Shown here: positions 35,292-42,572 of the stretch, piece by piece
Layout of the letters: each line of letters opens with the position of its first letter
How positions within the stretch are numbered: the first letter of the stretch is position 1
Source: Spirochaetota bacterium
GTDB lineage: Bacteria > Spirochaetota > UBA4802 > UBA5550
DNA: 64,000 nt
Direction: 5' to 3'
NCBI GenBank assembly: GCA_024276015.1
Contig: JAJRXZ010000022.1
Location: 1 to 64,000 of the forward strand
Made by a program: the position numbers and the translations under genes
Notes under the pieces: generated by a model
The model's database searches: none
Seen by the model: the letters and a program-made list of their open reading frames with translations, nothing else
Told to the model about the DNA's origin: nothing

Positions 35292-36170
35292 ATGCCCTTC
35301 TTTTCAGTAATAATTCCAACCTACAACAGATATGAGCTGACAAAAAAATCGATAGAATCCGTACTTGAACAGAATTACAGAGATTTTGAACTTATTTTAA
35401 TTGATGACGGTTCAACAGACAATACGTCCTTCTTAGAAGAGGAATACCATGGCAAAATAACTTATATCAGGCAGGATAATAGCGGCGTAAGTTCTGCAAG
35501 AAACAGGGGGATATTATCCAGCAACGGAGAATATATTACATTTCTTGATTCAGACGACCGGTGGCAGCCTCATAAACTTAAAGAACACTATGCTTTTATA
35601 AAAGAAAACAGCGGAACAAAAATTCACCAGACAGATGAGACATGGATCCGTAAAGGCCTGAGGGTAAATCCGAAAATCAAACACAGAAAAAGAGAGGGGG
35701 ATATATTTATCGATTCCCTTGAACTATGCCTCATCAGTCCTTCTGCCGTATGTATCAAGAAGGATATTTTTCATCAATACGGCCTGTTTGATACACTGAT
35801 GCCGGCCTGTGAAGATTACGATCTGTGGCTCAGAATAACCTCCGGGGAAAAAACAGGTTTAATAGAAAAAAATCTTGTAATAAAATTCGGCGGACATCAG
35901 GATCAGCTTTCAAAAAAATATCCTGTTATGGACAGATTCAGAGTGTATTCCATATTAAAACTAATTGCCAACCAAAAAATTAAAGAGGAATATCTTAATG
36001 CAGCAAAAGAAACTGTCATAAAAAAATGTAAAATTATCCGGGCCGGTGCAAAAAAAAGAGGCAACATATCATTATACGATACATTAACAGATATTATCGA
36101 TGACATTAAAAATGAAAACTATAACAGAATAGACTACGAGAGCCTCTTAAGAAGAGAAGATTTTCGTTAA
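35292..36170 (+). CDS. family 2 glycosyltransferase
   Basis: The protein has 292 residues. The nucleotide-sugar-binding GT-A fold begins FSVIIPTYNRYELTKKSIES, with LILIDDGSTDNT, SARNRGI and the DxD-type LDSDDRW metal motif. A later ACEDYDLWLR carries the probable catalytic acidic residue. It would add a sugar to a lipid or polysaccharide acceptor at the cytoplasmic face. The last 65 bases overlap the end of the convergent propeller gene. The C-terminal 70 residues are charged and helical, with no membrane segments. Confidence 0.88.
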   Translation: MPFFSVIIPTYNRYELTKKSIESVLEQNYRDFELILIDDGSTDNTSFLEEEYHGKITYIRQDNSGVSSARNRGILSSNGEYITFLDSDDRWQPHKLKEHYAFIKENSGTKIHQTDETWIRKGLRVNPKIKHRKREGDIFIDSLELCLISPSAVCIKKDIFHQYGLFDTLMPACEDYDLWLRITSGEKTGLIEKNLVIKFGGHQDQLSKKYPVMDRFRVYSILKLIANQKIKEEYLNAAKETVIKKCKIIRAGAKKRGNISLYDTLTDIIDDIKNENYNRIDYESLLRREDFR

Positions 36171-37185
36171 AATCGGGATCAAGAAATTTTTCCGATTGGT
36201 ATTCCTTTGAAAAGATTATATCTCCCTTCTCTCTGAAAACAAGCAGTTTTGCCGGCCCCTTCTCTATTGTGTATGCTGCTGCAAAGATATTGCCGTTATA
36301 AGATATTTTTGCAAAACCTTCTCTCATCGGAGGGATAACGATTCTGAACAGAATATTACCGTCACTTGAAAGTCCCAGTAAATTATCATAGTCAATAATT
36401 GACGTTAACCCCCTGTTCGTTACAAATATTGCTGTCTTAACTTTGTGGCTTCTCCTCAATTTAGCATGGAAGTATTTTTTTTTACCGATATCTATTATTC
36501 TGACAAAATCAAATTCCGTATTGCCGTAATGAACTGCGGCAAAATTAGAATTTCTGCTCAGAGCTATACTCTTAATTATGTTTCCTCCGGGAACTTTTCC
36601 TTTATTGATGATCCTGCCGCGGTCATTAATAAAATAATAATTCCCGTCAAGAAAACCGATCCCTGCATTATCATACGGGTCAGAGAAAGAGATAACGGTG
36701 CACAGTTTACCTGTGATACTTTTCTCTCCCGTTTCATTACCGTTATTATCAAGGATCCTGACCCGACTCTGGTCTCCGTTCACCATAGGAACTATCCTGC
36801 CATTAAAGGACAGAGACGGATATTCACGGGATCCTTTTTTCCAGAACCTCTCGCCGTCAATATTATAAAACTCAACCTCCCTGCCGGTCTTATAATACCT
36901 GACATAATAGAGACCGTTTCCGCTGAAGGAATAAAGAGCTTCGTCAAATATTTTTCTCTTTACAGCCCTGCCTGTTCCATTTATTAAGATCAGAGACGAA
37001 TCTGTTCTGACCGGAAAAATTCCGGCCCCATTAAAATTTCCGGAAGGAGAAAGCTCAATTCTGTTAATATTCTCGATAGTACCGTAAAATTCGGGGTAAA
37101 TCTGAAAAGAAGGCTGGGGCAGAAAAAGGAATATGCTTAAAACAGCCCCTCCCATAAGCCCGGTAAAAAAGTAAGCCATCAGCAC
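36106..37185 (-). CDS. membrane-anchored beta-propeller-like protein
   Basis: This 359-residue protein has an N-terminal hydrophobic segment (about 3-22, FFTGLMGGAVLSIFLFLPQP) that anchors or exports it. The remainder consists of repeated beta units resembling WD40 or PQQ propellers: ELSPSGNFNGAG, YSFSGNGLYYVRYYKTGREV, PSLSFNGRIVPMVNGD, ALSRNSNFAAVHY and KISYNGNIFAAAYTI. Function is unknown. The first codon GTG shares its G with the TAG of the upstream sigma-factor gene, and an ATG lies two codons later. Its end overlaps the convergent glycosyltransferase gene by 65 bases. Confidence 0.72.
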   Translation of the reverse strand: MLMAYFFTGLMGGAVLSIFLFLPQPSFQIYPEFYGTIENINRIELSPSGNFNGAGIFPVRTDSSLILINGTGRAVKRKIFDEALYSFSGNGLYYVRYYKTGREVEFYNIDGERFWKKGSREYPSLSFNGRIVPMVNGDQSRVRILDNNGNETGEKSITGKLCTVISFSDPYDNAGIGFLDGNYYFINDRGRIINKGKVPGGNIIKSIALSRNSNFAAVHYGNTEFDFVRIIDIGKKKYFHAKLRRSHKVKTAIFVTNRGLTSIIDYDNLLGLSSDGNILFRIVIPPMREGFAKISYNGNIFAAAYTIEKGPAKLLVFREKGDIIFSKEYQSEKFLDPDFNENLLFLRGSRSLFCYSFHF

Positions 37186-38153
37186 TAATCCTGTAAAAAG
37201 CTTTTCAGCTTCTGGCTTCTCGACGGATGGCGGAGCCTCCTGATGGCTTTTTTTTCTATCTGCCTGATCCTTTCCTTTGACAGTTCAAATTTATCGCCAA
37301 TCTGCTGAAGCGACATAGGCTCGTAACCGTCAAGTCCGTAGCGCATTCTTAAGATCTTTCTTTCCGATTCTGTGAGAGTATCCAGTATGTCGTTTAATGC
37401 CTTCTTTAAAGATTCATCCAGCACTTTCTGGTCAGGTGAATCCATTCTTGAGTCAACGATCATACTGAGTATAGTTGTATCATCGGAATCGCCATAGAAT
37501 GAATCAAGGGAAACAAAATCCTGCGTTACATTTCTTAAATGATTTATCTCGTCATCATTCATATCAATGTCTTCTGCAATTTCTGCAGGCGTGGGCTCCC
37601 TTCCCAGTTTATTTTCCAGCTTCTTATGAACTTTATCAATTTTTTGAATGTCTGCTGCTCTGTTCAGGGGAAGCCTGATCAATGACGCCTTTTGTGAAAT
37701 GGCAAGTATTATCGCCTGCCTGATCCACCACACTGCATATGATATAAAATGATACCCCCTGTCAGGGTCAAATTTCTCAGCAGCTTTAATCAGCCCCATA
37801 TTCCCTTCATTTATAAGGTCAAGAAGGGATATTCCGCTTGTCTGATATTTTTTTGCTATTGAAACAACAAAACGAAGATTTGCCTGAATAAGCTTATTCT
37901 TCGCTTCTTCATCTCCATTTCTGGCCGCTCTTGCATACCTGTCTTCCTCTTCTCTTGTGAGCAGAGGAATTTTATTGATCTGCTCCAGATACCAGGAGAT
38001 CGAAGAATCCGAATGATTGCTGTTTTTTCTCTTTACCCGGGATCTGTTCTTTCCATCGCTATGAATATCCTCTTCATCTCCCGCGGCAGATCCGGACCCC
38101 GGTTGAAATTTTTCATGATCTGCAATATCAATATTCATCTCTTTTTCTTTCAT
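37185..38153 (-). CDS. RNA polymerase sigma factor, RpoD/RpoS-type (sigma-70 group)
   Basis: This 322-residue sigma factor has regions 1.2 to 4.2 but no region 1.1, as in group 2 (RpoS-like) and short primary factors. Region 1.2: YLEQINKIPLLTREEE. Region 2: NLRFVVSIAKKYQ, LLDLINEGNMGLIKAAEKFD and YAVWWIRQAI (DNA melting). Region 3: LPLNRAADIQKIDKVH and GREPTPAEIAE. Region 4: LRMRYGLDGYEPMSLQQIG and SKERIRQIEKKAIRRLR (-35 recognition). The N-terminal 45 residues are acidic and polar. It is more likely an alternative general-stress or second housekeeping factor. A 22-bp perfect palindrome lies 37 bp upstream, and the gene abuts the propeller gene. Confidence 0.9.
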   Translation of the reverse strand: MKEKEMNIDIADHEKFQPGSGSAAGDEEDIHSDGKNRSRVKRKNSNHSDSSISWYLEQINKIPLLTREEEDRYARAARNGDEEAKNKLIQANLRFVVSIAKKYQTSGISLLDLINEGNMGLIKAAEKFDPDRGYHFISYAVWWIRQAIILAISQKASLIRLPLNRAADIQKIDKVHKKLENKLGREPTPAEIAEDIDMNDDEINHLRNVTQDFVSLDSFYGDSDDTTILSMIVDSRMDSPDQKVLDESLKKALNDILDTLTESERKILRMRYGLDGYEPMSLQQIGDKFELSKERIRQIEKKAIRRLRHPSRSQKLKSFLQD

Positions 38154-38190
38154 GATCTTATTATAAAATATTATTACCAGCTCTCATTGG

Positions 38191-38212
38191 ATCAATATTA
38201 TATAATATTGAT
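38191..38212. promoter_or_regulatory. 22-bp perfect AT palindrome upstream of the sigma-factor gene
   Basis: The sequence from ATCAATATTAT and its exact mirror complement spans 38191-38212, with no mismatch over 22 bases. It lies 37 bp upstream of the sigma-factor start in a 175-bp intergenic region. Its symmetry fits a dimeric repressor operator, but AT-rich DNA makes chance palindromes more frequent, so the role is uncertain. Confidence 0.45.
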
Positions 38213-38328
38213 AATGATACCTATAATCCCGGTAAAAAGTGAAACAACAATTATTCGACAACCGGTCTTCCCTTTGATAAATAATGCACTGCCTTTGAAT
38301 TACAGATCATGCACTATTTATACTGTTC

Positions 38329-39543
38329 CTATTTTTTATCCTTTAACTTCGGGACCTTAAGTATCCAGCCCGGTCTGATCAGATCCGGGTCCTTGATCCG
38401 TCCCTTATTTGCTTTATAGATCTTCTTCCATAATCTTGGATTTTGATAATATCTTCCGGCAATTCTCCAAAGGCAATCCTTTAATCTCTCTCTGTATTTT
38501 ACCTTATAATAGTAATAGTTTTCATCTTCAGTAATATCTTTTTTCGCTTTTTCTCCGGATATGCCGGCAATATCCTTATCTTTATCCGCATCCTTTACTT
38601 CTACGGGTTTTTTTGTAGCTGCAACAATTGAAGATAGCCTTACAGACTCATTGGAAAAATCTATTGCATCGTCATATTTCTGCCTGGCATACATCTCTTT
38701 GGCATTTGACAAAGATTCTTTAGCAGCTGCGAATTCATCCACAGCCACTTCCGAACCCTCAGACGTCCGGGCTCTCTCTATCATAACTTCAGCAGCGGCA
38801 ATCTTTTCCTTTGCAGTGTTCCTGGCCGCTCCCTGCAGCGCTTCTTCCGCATTCATCTTTGCAATTCTGATAGCTTCAAAACCTTTTTTCAACTCAAGTT
38901 TGTTGTAAAAATCTTCGGCTTTTTTTAAATGCTCTTGAGCCAAAGATATCTTGGCGCTCACACTATCTGAACCGTCATACCCCTTCGCTCTGTTCAATGT
39001 AAGCTTTACTTCATCAATGGAATCCTTTAATATATCCTTTTTGCCAAGAGCCACATTGCGGGCATTTTTTGCTTCCTGATCGGCTTTCAAAGCATCAAGG
39101 TATGCATCATAGTACTTTTTGTTTTTATATTCGGTTTTTGCTTTATTAAGAATATCCTTTGCTTTATTGAACTCATTCTTTGCATGTTCCTCAGCATAAA
39201 CAATATCGGCACGGGCAATACTTTCGTCAGCCATTGCGATCGTATCTTTTGCAAGGAGCGGGAGGGACTTTTTATATGCTTCCTGAGCCTTTTTATAGGA
39301 CAATTGAGCAGTAGCTTTAGTCTTATCCCATTCTTCCTTTTTGATCAGCTCATGACTTTCATATAATTTTTTCCTAGCAATATCCAGTTCCTTCGGAGCA
39401 TATTTGTCTGCCTTTACAGACAGAGCTCTTGCAATCTCTTTTCTGGCCATGGACATCTCATTTATAGGAATTTTATCTGCACAGCCCATAATAACAATAA
39501 TTCCCAGAATAACTGCATTTAACAACACTCTGTAATGTTTCAT
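38329..39543 (-). CDS. DUF4398-type repeat lipoprotein with C-terminal LysM domain
   Basis: The protein has 404 residues from the ATG at 39543, which has GAGGG 7 bases upstream. A GTG 12 bases earlier overlaps that site and is less likely. The lipobox IVIMGC gives Cys21. Most of the protein is helical repeats of the DUF4398 type: MARKEIARAL, KELDIARKKLYE, AQLSYKKAQEAYKK and NEFNKAKDILNKAKTEY. The C-terminal 60 residues are a LysM domain (YRERLKDCLWRIAGRYYQN...WILKVPK) for peptidoglycan binding. It probably tethers the outer membrane or an envelope complex to the wall. Such LysM/DUF4398 lipoproteins are known in spirochaetes. Confidence 0.82.
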   Translation of the reverse strand: MKHYRVLLNAVILGIIVIMGCADKIPINEMSMARKEIARALSVKADKYAPKELDIARKKLYESHELIKKEEWDKTKATAQLSYKKAQEAYKKSLPLLAKDTIAMADESIARADIVYAEEHAKNEFNKAKDILNKAKTEYKNKKYYDAYLDALKADQEAKNARNVALGKKDILKDSIDEVKLTLNRAKGYDGSDSVSAKISLAQEHLKKAEDFYNKLELKKGFEAIRIAKMNAEEALQGAARNTAKEKIAAAEVMIERARTSEGSEVAVDEFAAAKESLSNAKEMYARQKYDDAIDFSNESVRLSSIVAATKKPVEVKDADKDKDIAGISGEKAKKDITEDENYYYYKVKYRERLKDCLWRIAGRYYQNPRLWKKIYKANKGRIKDPDLIRPGWILKVPKLKDKK

Positions 39544-39657
39544 AATATCCCTCACATTGATTAATTATTAATTATGGATAAGGACAACATAAGTCCATGA
39601 ATATTTCGGATACAATAATTATAAAAAGAATGAAATGTCAAGATATAATACAAAAAT

Positions 39658-39993
39658 TTAAACGAAGGAATTAACCGCCTCTTCTTCCGAATCATAGATT
39701 TCAAAAAAAGACGTTAGTTTTGTCAGCTCAAAAACTTTTCTTACCGAAGCAAAAACATTTATTATTTTCAATCCGCCCTGATATTTTTTTAAATTTGATA
39801 AACTTGAAATTAAAGCACCGATTCCTGATGAGTCTATATATGATACCTCTTCTAAATTTATAATTACATTATATTTTTTTTCATCAATAAGTTTATTGAT
39901 AATGTCTTTTATTTCCGGTGCATTGTATAAGTCAATCTCCCCTGAAATGTCAAGAATAACTATTTCACCCTTTGATCTCGTATTTATATCCAT
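39658..39993 (-). CDS. STAS-domain anti-sigma factor antagonist
   Basis: This 111-residue protein is a single STAS domain. The conserved site is VSYIDSSGIGALISSL with the phosphorylatable Ser after Asp. It begins VILDISGEIDLYNAPEI. Unphosphorylated STAS proteins sequester anti-sigma kinases and so free sigma factors or other clients; SpoIIE-type phosphatases reactivate them. A SpoIIE phosphatase is at 25075-26310, but no RsbW/SpoIIAB-type kinase is in the window. An AGGAGG ribosome site and a very good promoter (40055-40083) precede it, suggesting strong expression. Confidence 0.9.
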   Translation of the reverse strand: MDINTRSKGEIVILDISGEIDLYNAPEIKDIINKLIDEKKYNVIINLEEVSYIDSSGIGALISSLSNLKKYQGGLKIINVFASVRKVFELTKLTSFFEIYDSEEEAVNSFV

Positions 39994-40054
39994 TATTTAT
40001 AATTCCTCCTGAAATTGGGTAAACAGATGATTCGGAAATTATGATTTGATTTAC

Positions 40055-40083
40055 AATATATTTCCATACAGAACTGATGTCAA
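40055..40083 (-). promoter_or_regulatory. near-consensus sigma-70 promoter for the STAS gene
   Basis: On the minus strand, TTGACA (40083-40078), a 17-base spacer and TATATT (40060-40055) match the consensus at 6 of 6 and 4 of 6. Transcription is predicted to begin near 40048, about 55 bases before the STAS ATG. Confidence 0.65.
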
Positions 40084-40134
40084 GATAAATAATATCCGTA
40101 AAATAAATTAGTATCAGTTTTAAATAAGTCTATT

Positions 40135-41244
40135 TTAATAGACATTCTCCCATTTTTTATAAACTTTTCTAAAATTTCCTGATAGTATTCCATCATGAAT
40201 TTCATTCATAAAATTTTTCATAAAAAAAAGATTATGATATGTTAAATAAATCATAGAGGCAATTTCACCCATTTTGTATAAATGCCTTAAATAAGATCTT
40301 GTATAATTCCTGCATACATAACAGCAGCATTTCTCATCTAATGAAGAAAAATCCCTCTCATATCCGGACGATTTAATATTAACTCTGCCTTCGGAAGTAT
40401 ATAATGTTCCATTTCTTGCAATCCTTGTAGGCATCACGCAGTCAAACATATCAATACCATTCTTTACTGCAAATAGAATCTCCAGAGGACTTCCCACTCC
40501 CATCATATATCTTGGTTTATCGGGAGGTAAATGCTGAGCTGTAAATTCAGTTATATCCATATACATCCCCTTGGGTTCGCCCACTGATAATCCGCCGATT
40601 GCATATCCGGGAAAATCCAATTCCACCAGTCTTTGAGCGCACTCCTTCCTTAATCGGGGATATACTCCTCCCTGAACTATGGCAAAGAGGCTCTGTTTAT
40701 TAAGATCAAACCTATCTTTCCAGTATTCAACAGACAGGGATGCCCAGTTTAGGGTCCTTTCAACTGCTTCGCCTGCTTTATCTTCGTTCACAGGATATTC
40801 GGTACACTGGTCCAGCACCATCATAATATCAGACCCTATTATCTTCTGAATATCAAGAACTTTCTCCGGAGTAAAAAAATGTTTTGAGCCGTCAAGATGC
40901 GAACGAAATTCAACGCCGTTATCAAAGACTTTGCATAAATCGGAAAGTGAAAAGACCTGAAATCCTCCCGAATCCGTAAGCAAAGGCTTTTCAAAATTGA
41001 TAAATTTATGGAGCCCTCCTATTTCTTTTAGTAAAGCTGTGCCGGGTCTTATATAGAGATGATATGTATTGGAAAGTATAATATCAAAACCTATCTCCTC
41101 CAGATCTCTGAACGAGAGAGCCCTTATGGCTGCTCTTGTTGCTACCGGCATAAAAACAGGAGTTTTAATTGTGCCTCTGACAGTTTCCAGTTCTCCGGCC
41201 CTTGCATTTGACTCCGGATCTTTTCCGATTATTTTAAATTCCAT
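40135..41244 (-). CDS. tgt: queuine tRNA-ribosyltransferase
   Basis: This 369-residue enzyme exchanges guanine for preQ1 at the wobble position (G34) of His, Asn, Asp and Tyr tRNAs. Signatures: TPVFMPVATRAAI, SNTYHLYIRPG, LTDSGGFQVFSL with the base-catalyst Asp, DQCTEYP, AIGGLSVGEP, and the nucleophile Asp in DMFDCVMPTRIARNG. The zinc site is CCCYVC followed by a His in YLTYHNLFF. Length fits the bacterial family. The start faces rsmI across an 80-bp gap. preQ1 synthesis genes are not in the window. Confidence 0.96.
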   Translation of the reverse strand: MEFKIIGKDPESNARAGELETVRGTIKTPVFMPVATRAAIRALSFRDLEEIGFDIILSNTYHLYIRPGTALLKEIGGLHKFINFEKPLLTDSGGFQVFSLSDLCKVFDNGVEFRSHLDGSKHFFTPEKVLDIQKIIGSDIMMVLDQCTEYPVNEDKAGEAVERTLNWASLSVEYWKDRFDLNKQSLFAIVQGGVYPRLRKECAQRLVELDFPGYAIGGLSVGEPKGMYMDITEFTAQHLPPDKPRYMMGVGSPLEILFAVKNGIDMFDCVMPTRIARNGTLYTSEGRVNIKSSGYERDFSSLDEKCCCYVCRNYTRSYLRHLYKMGEIASMIYLTYHNLFFMKNFMNEIHDGILSGNFRKVYKKWENVY

Positions 41245-41324
41245 ATTGACAAAGGTAAAAAGAAAAATCTTATGTCAATTATAATTCTTTGATAAATGCA
41301 GAGATGGAACTTTGAATATTCAAT

Positions 41325-42002
41325 ATGAAAAAAGGAATTCTTTACATTATTGCAGGTCCGATCGGAAACCCGGAAGATATAACATACAGAGCAGTCAGCA
41401 TTCTCAAAAAAGATGTCAGCGCTCTTTTTTGCGAGGATACAAGGCAGTCGGGAAAGCTGTTGAAATATCATAATATCTCTCTGCCTTTAAGATCCCTGCA
41501 CACTCATTCCTCTGAGAAAAGAATTGCCGAAGCATGTGACATCCTGACGAAGGGTAACAGTATCGCCTATCTCACAGATTCGGGTACGCCTTCAATTTCC
41601 GATCCGGGCAGTAAACTTGTAAAAACCGCAATAAACCTGGGAATTGAGATCAAACCTGTTCCCGGCCCTTCCGCTCTGACTTCAATTGTATCCGTATCGG
41701 GATTTCAGGCCAAAAGAATAATTTTCGGCGGATTTTTGGGCAAAAAGAAAAACAAACAGATAAAGGAACTGGAAGAACTGAAACAGATAAAGGGCATTAT
41801 TGTAGTATACGAATCGCCATACAGAATAATTAAAACACTTGAAACCATTAAGGAGGTTTTTCCGGAAAGTAAAGTTGTCATAGGAAGAGAGATGACAAAA
41901 AAATTTGAAGAATTCCATTACGGTACCATTGAAGATATAATGAACAGCAATGAAAGTGTCACTGAAAAAGGCGAATTTACAATAGCAATTTTAAACGAAT
42001 AG
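41325..42002 (+). CDS. rsmI: 16S rRNA (cytidine-1402-2'-O)-methyltransferase, short form
   Basis: This 225-residue SAM-dependent enzyme of the tetrapyrrole-methylase fold 2'-O-methylates C1402 in the decoding centre of 16S rRNA. Signatures: YIIAGPIGNPEDITYRAV, CEDTRQSGKLL, YLTDSGTPSISDPG, PVPGPSALTSIVSVSG and ESPYRIIKTLE. Family members are usually about 270-290 residues. This one ends soon after TEKGEFTIAI and lacks the C-terminal extension. The SAM-binding core is complete, so activity is expected. It is followed by flgM after a 204-bp gap. Confidence 0.93.
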   Translation: MKKGILYIIAGPIGNPEDITYRAVSILKKDVSALFCEDTRQSGKLLKYHNISLPLRSLHTHSSEKRIAEACDILTKGNSIAYLTDSGTPSISDPGSKLVKTAINLGIEIKPVPGPSALTSIVSVSGFQAKRIIFGGFLGKKKNKQIKELEELKQIKGIIVVYESPYRIIKTLETIKEVFPESKVVIGREMTKKFEEFHYGTIEDIMNSNESVTEKGEFTIAILNE

Positions 42003-42149
42003 GGCACTATTTTGCATATCCAATATTTTTTAAAATATTTTCATATAATTGTGTATATTATTTTTTCTCAGTAATACCCAATAAATAAAAATATTACTTG
42101 AATTATATTGAACAATTTGATAAATTTAACTATGGTATGATATTTTGAT

Positions 42150-42176
42150 TAAAGAAATAAAATATTTAACCGATAT
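42150..42176 (+). promoter_or_regulatory. sigma-28 (FliA) type promoter for flgM
   Basis: TAAA (42150-42153), exactly 15 bases, then ACCGATAT (42169-42176) closely match the FliA consensus TAAA-N15-GCCGATAA. The predicted transcription start is about 42183, some 25 bases before the flgM ATG at 42207. FliA-driven flgM expression with feedback is well known in flagellar systems, and fliA is encoded at 54246-55073. Confidence 0.75.
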
Positions 42177-42206
42177 ATATAACAGAATAAAAAAGGGTTA
42201 TATGAG

Positions 42207-42497
42207 ATGGTTATTGATAAAATTGGGAACATAAATAATATTGTCGAACCGAAAAAGTCAAAACAGGTTTCCGAATCAAAGGGAACCAAAAAAAATGATT
42301 CAATACAGATATCTACAGAAGGCAAAAAAGCTGCTGAAATAGCAAAGGATACACAGCTTGTCAATCAGGCGCCTGATATTCGCATTGACAGAGTAAAAGA
42401 GATCAAAGAAAAAATTGCAGACGGTTCATACGATTTTAACAATTCGGAAATTCTTGAAAAGGTTGCCGACAAAATAGCAAATTATCTGCTTAGATAA
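42207..42497 (+). CDS. flgM: anti-sigma-28 factor
   Basis: This is a 96-residue FlgM-like protein. The N-terminal half is polar and probably disordered (KKSKQVSESKGTKKNDSIQI). The C-terminal sigma-binding part has RIDRVKEIKEKIADGSYDFN followed by SEILEKVADKIANYLL, the signature of the family. FlgM binds FliA in the cytoplasm and is exported through the flagellar export gate once the hook is complete, releasing FliA. It has a FliA-type promoter and a terminator, making it a single-gene unit. The ribosome site GGGTTATATGAG is weak. Confidence 0.92.
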   Translation: MVIDKIGNINNIVEPKKSKQVSESKGTKKNDSIQISTEGKKAAEIAKDTQLVNQAPDIRIDRVKEIKEKIADGSYDFNNSEILEKVADKIANYLLR

Positions 42498-42534
42498 TAT
42501 AGTATCATTGATATATAACAGGTTTTTTCATTTT

Positions 42535-42571
42535 AAAGAGCGGAGTTAGATCAAATATTTCCGCTTTTTTT
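42535..42571 (+). terminator. candidate intrinsic terminator after flgM
   Basis: AGCGGA (42539-42544) pairs with TCCGCT (42560-42565), with weaker A-T and G-U extension outward, a loop of about 15 bases, and a run of seven T. It lies 38 bases after the flgM stop. It ends almost exactly at the start of the next gene, so that gene may have little or no leader. Confidence 0.6.
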
Positions 42572-42572
42572 A

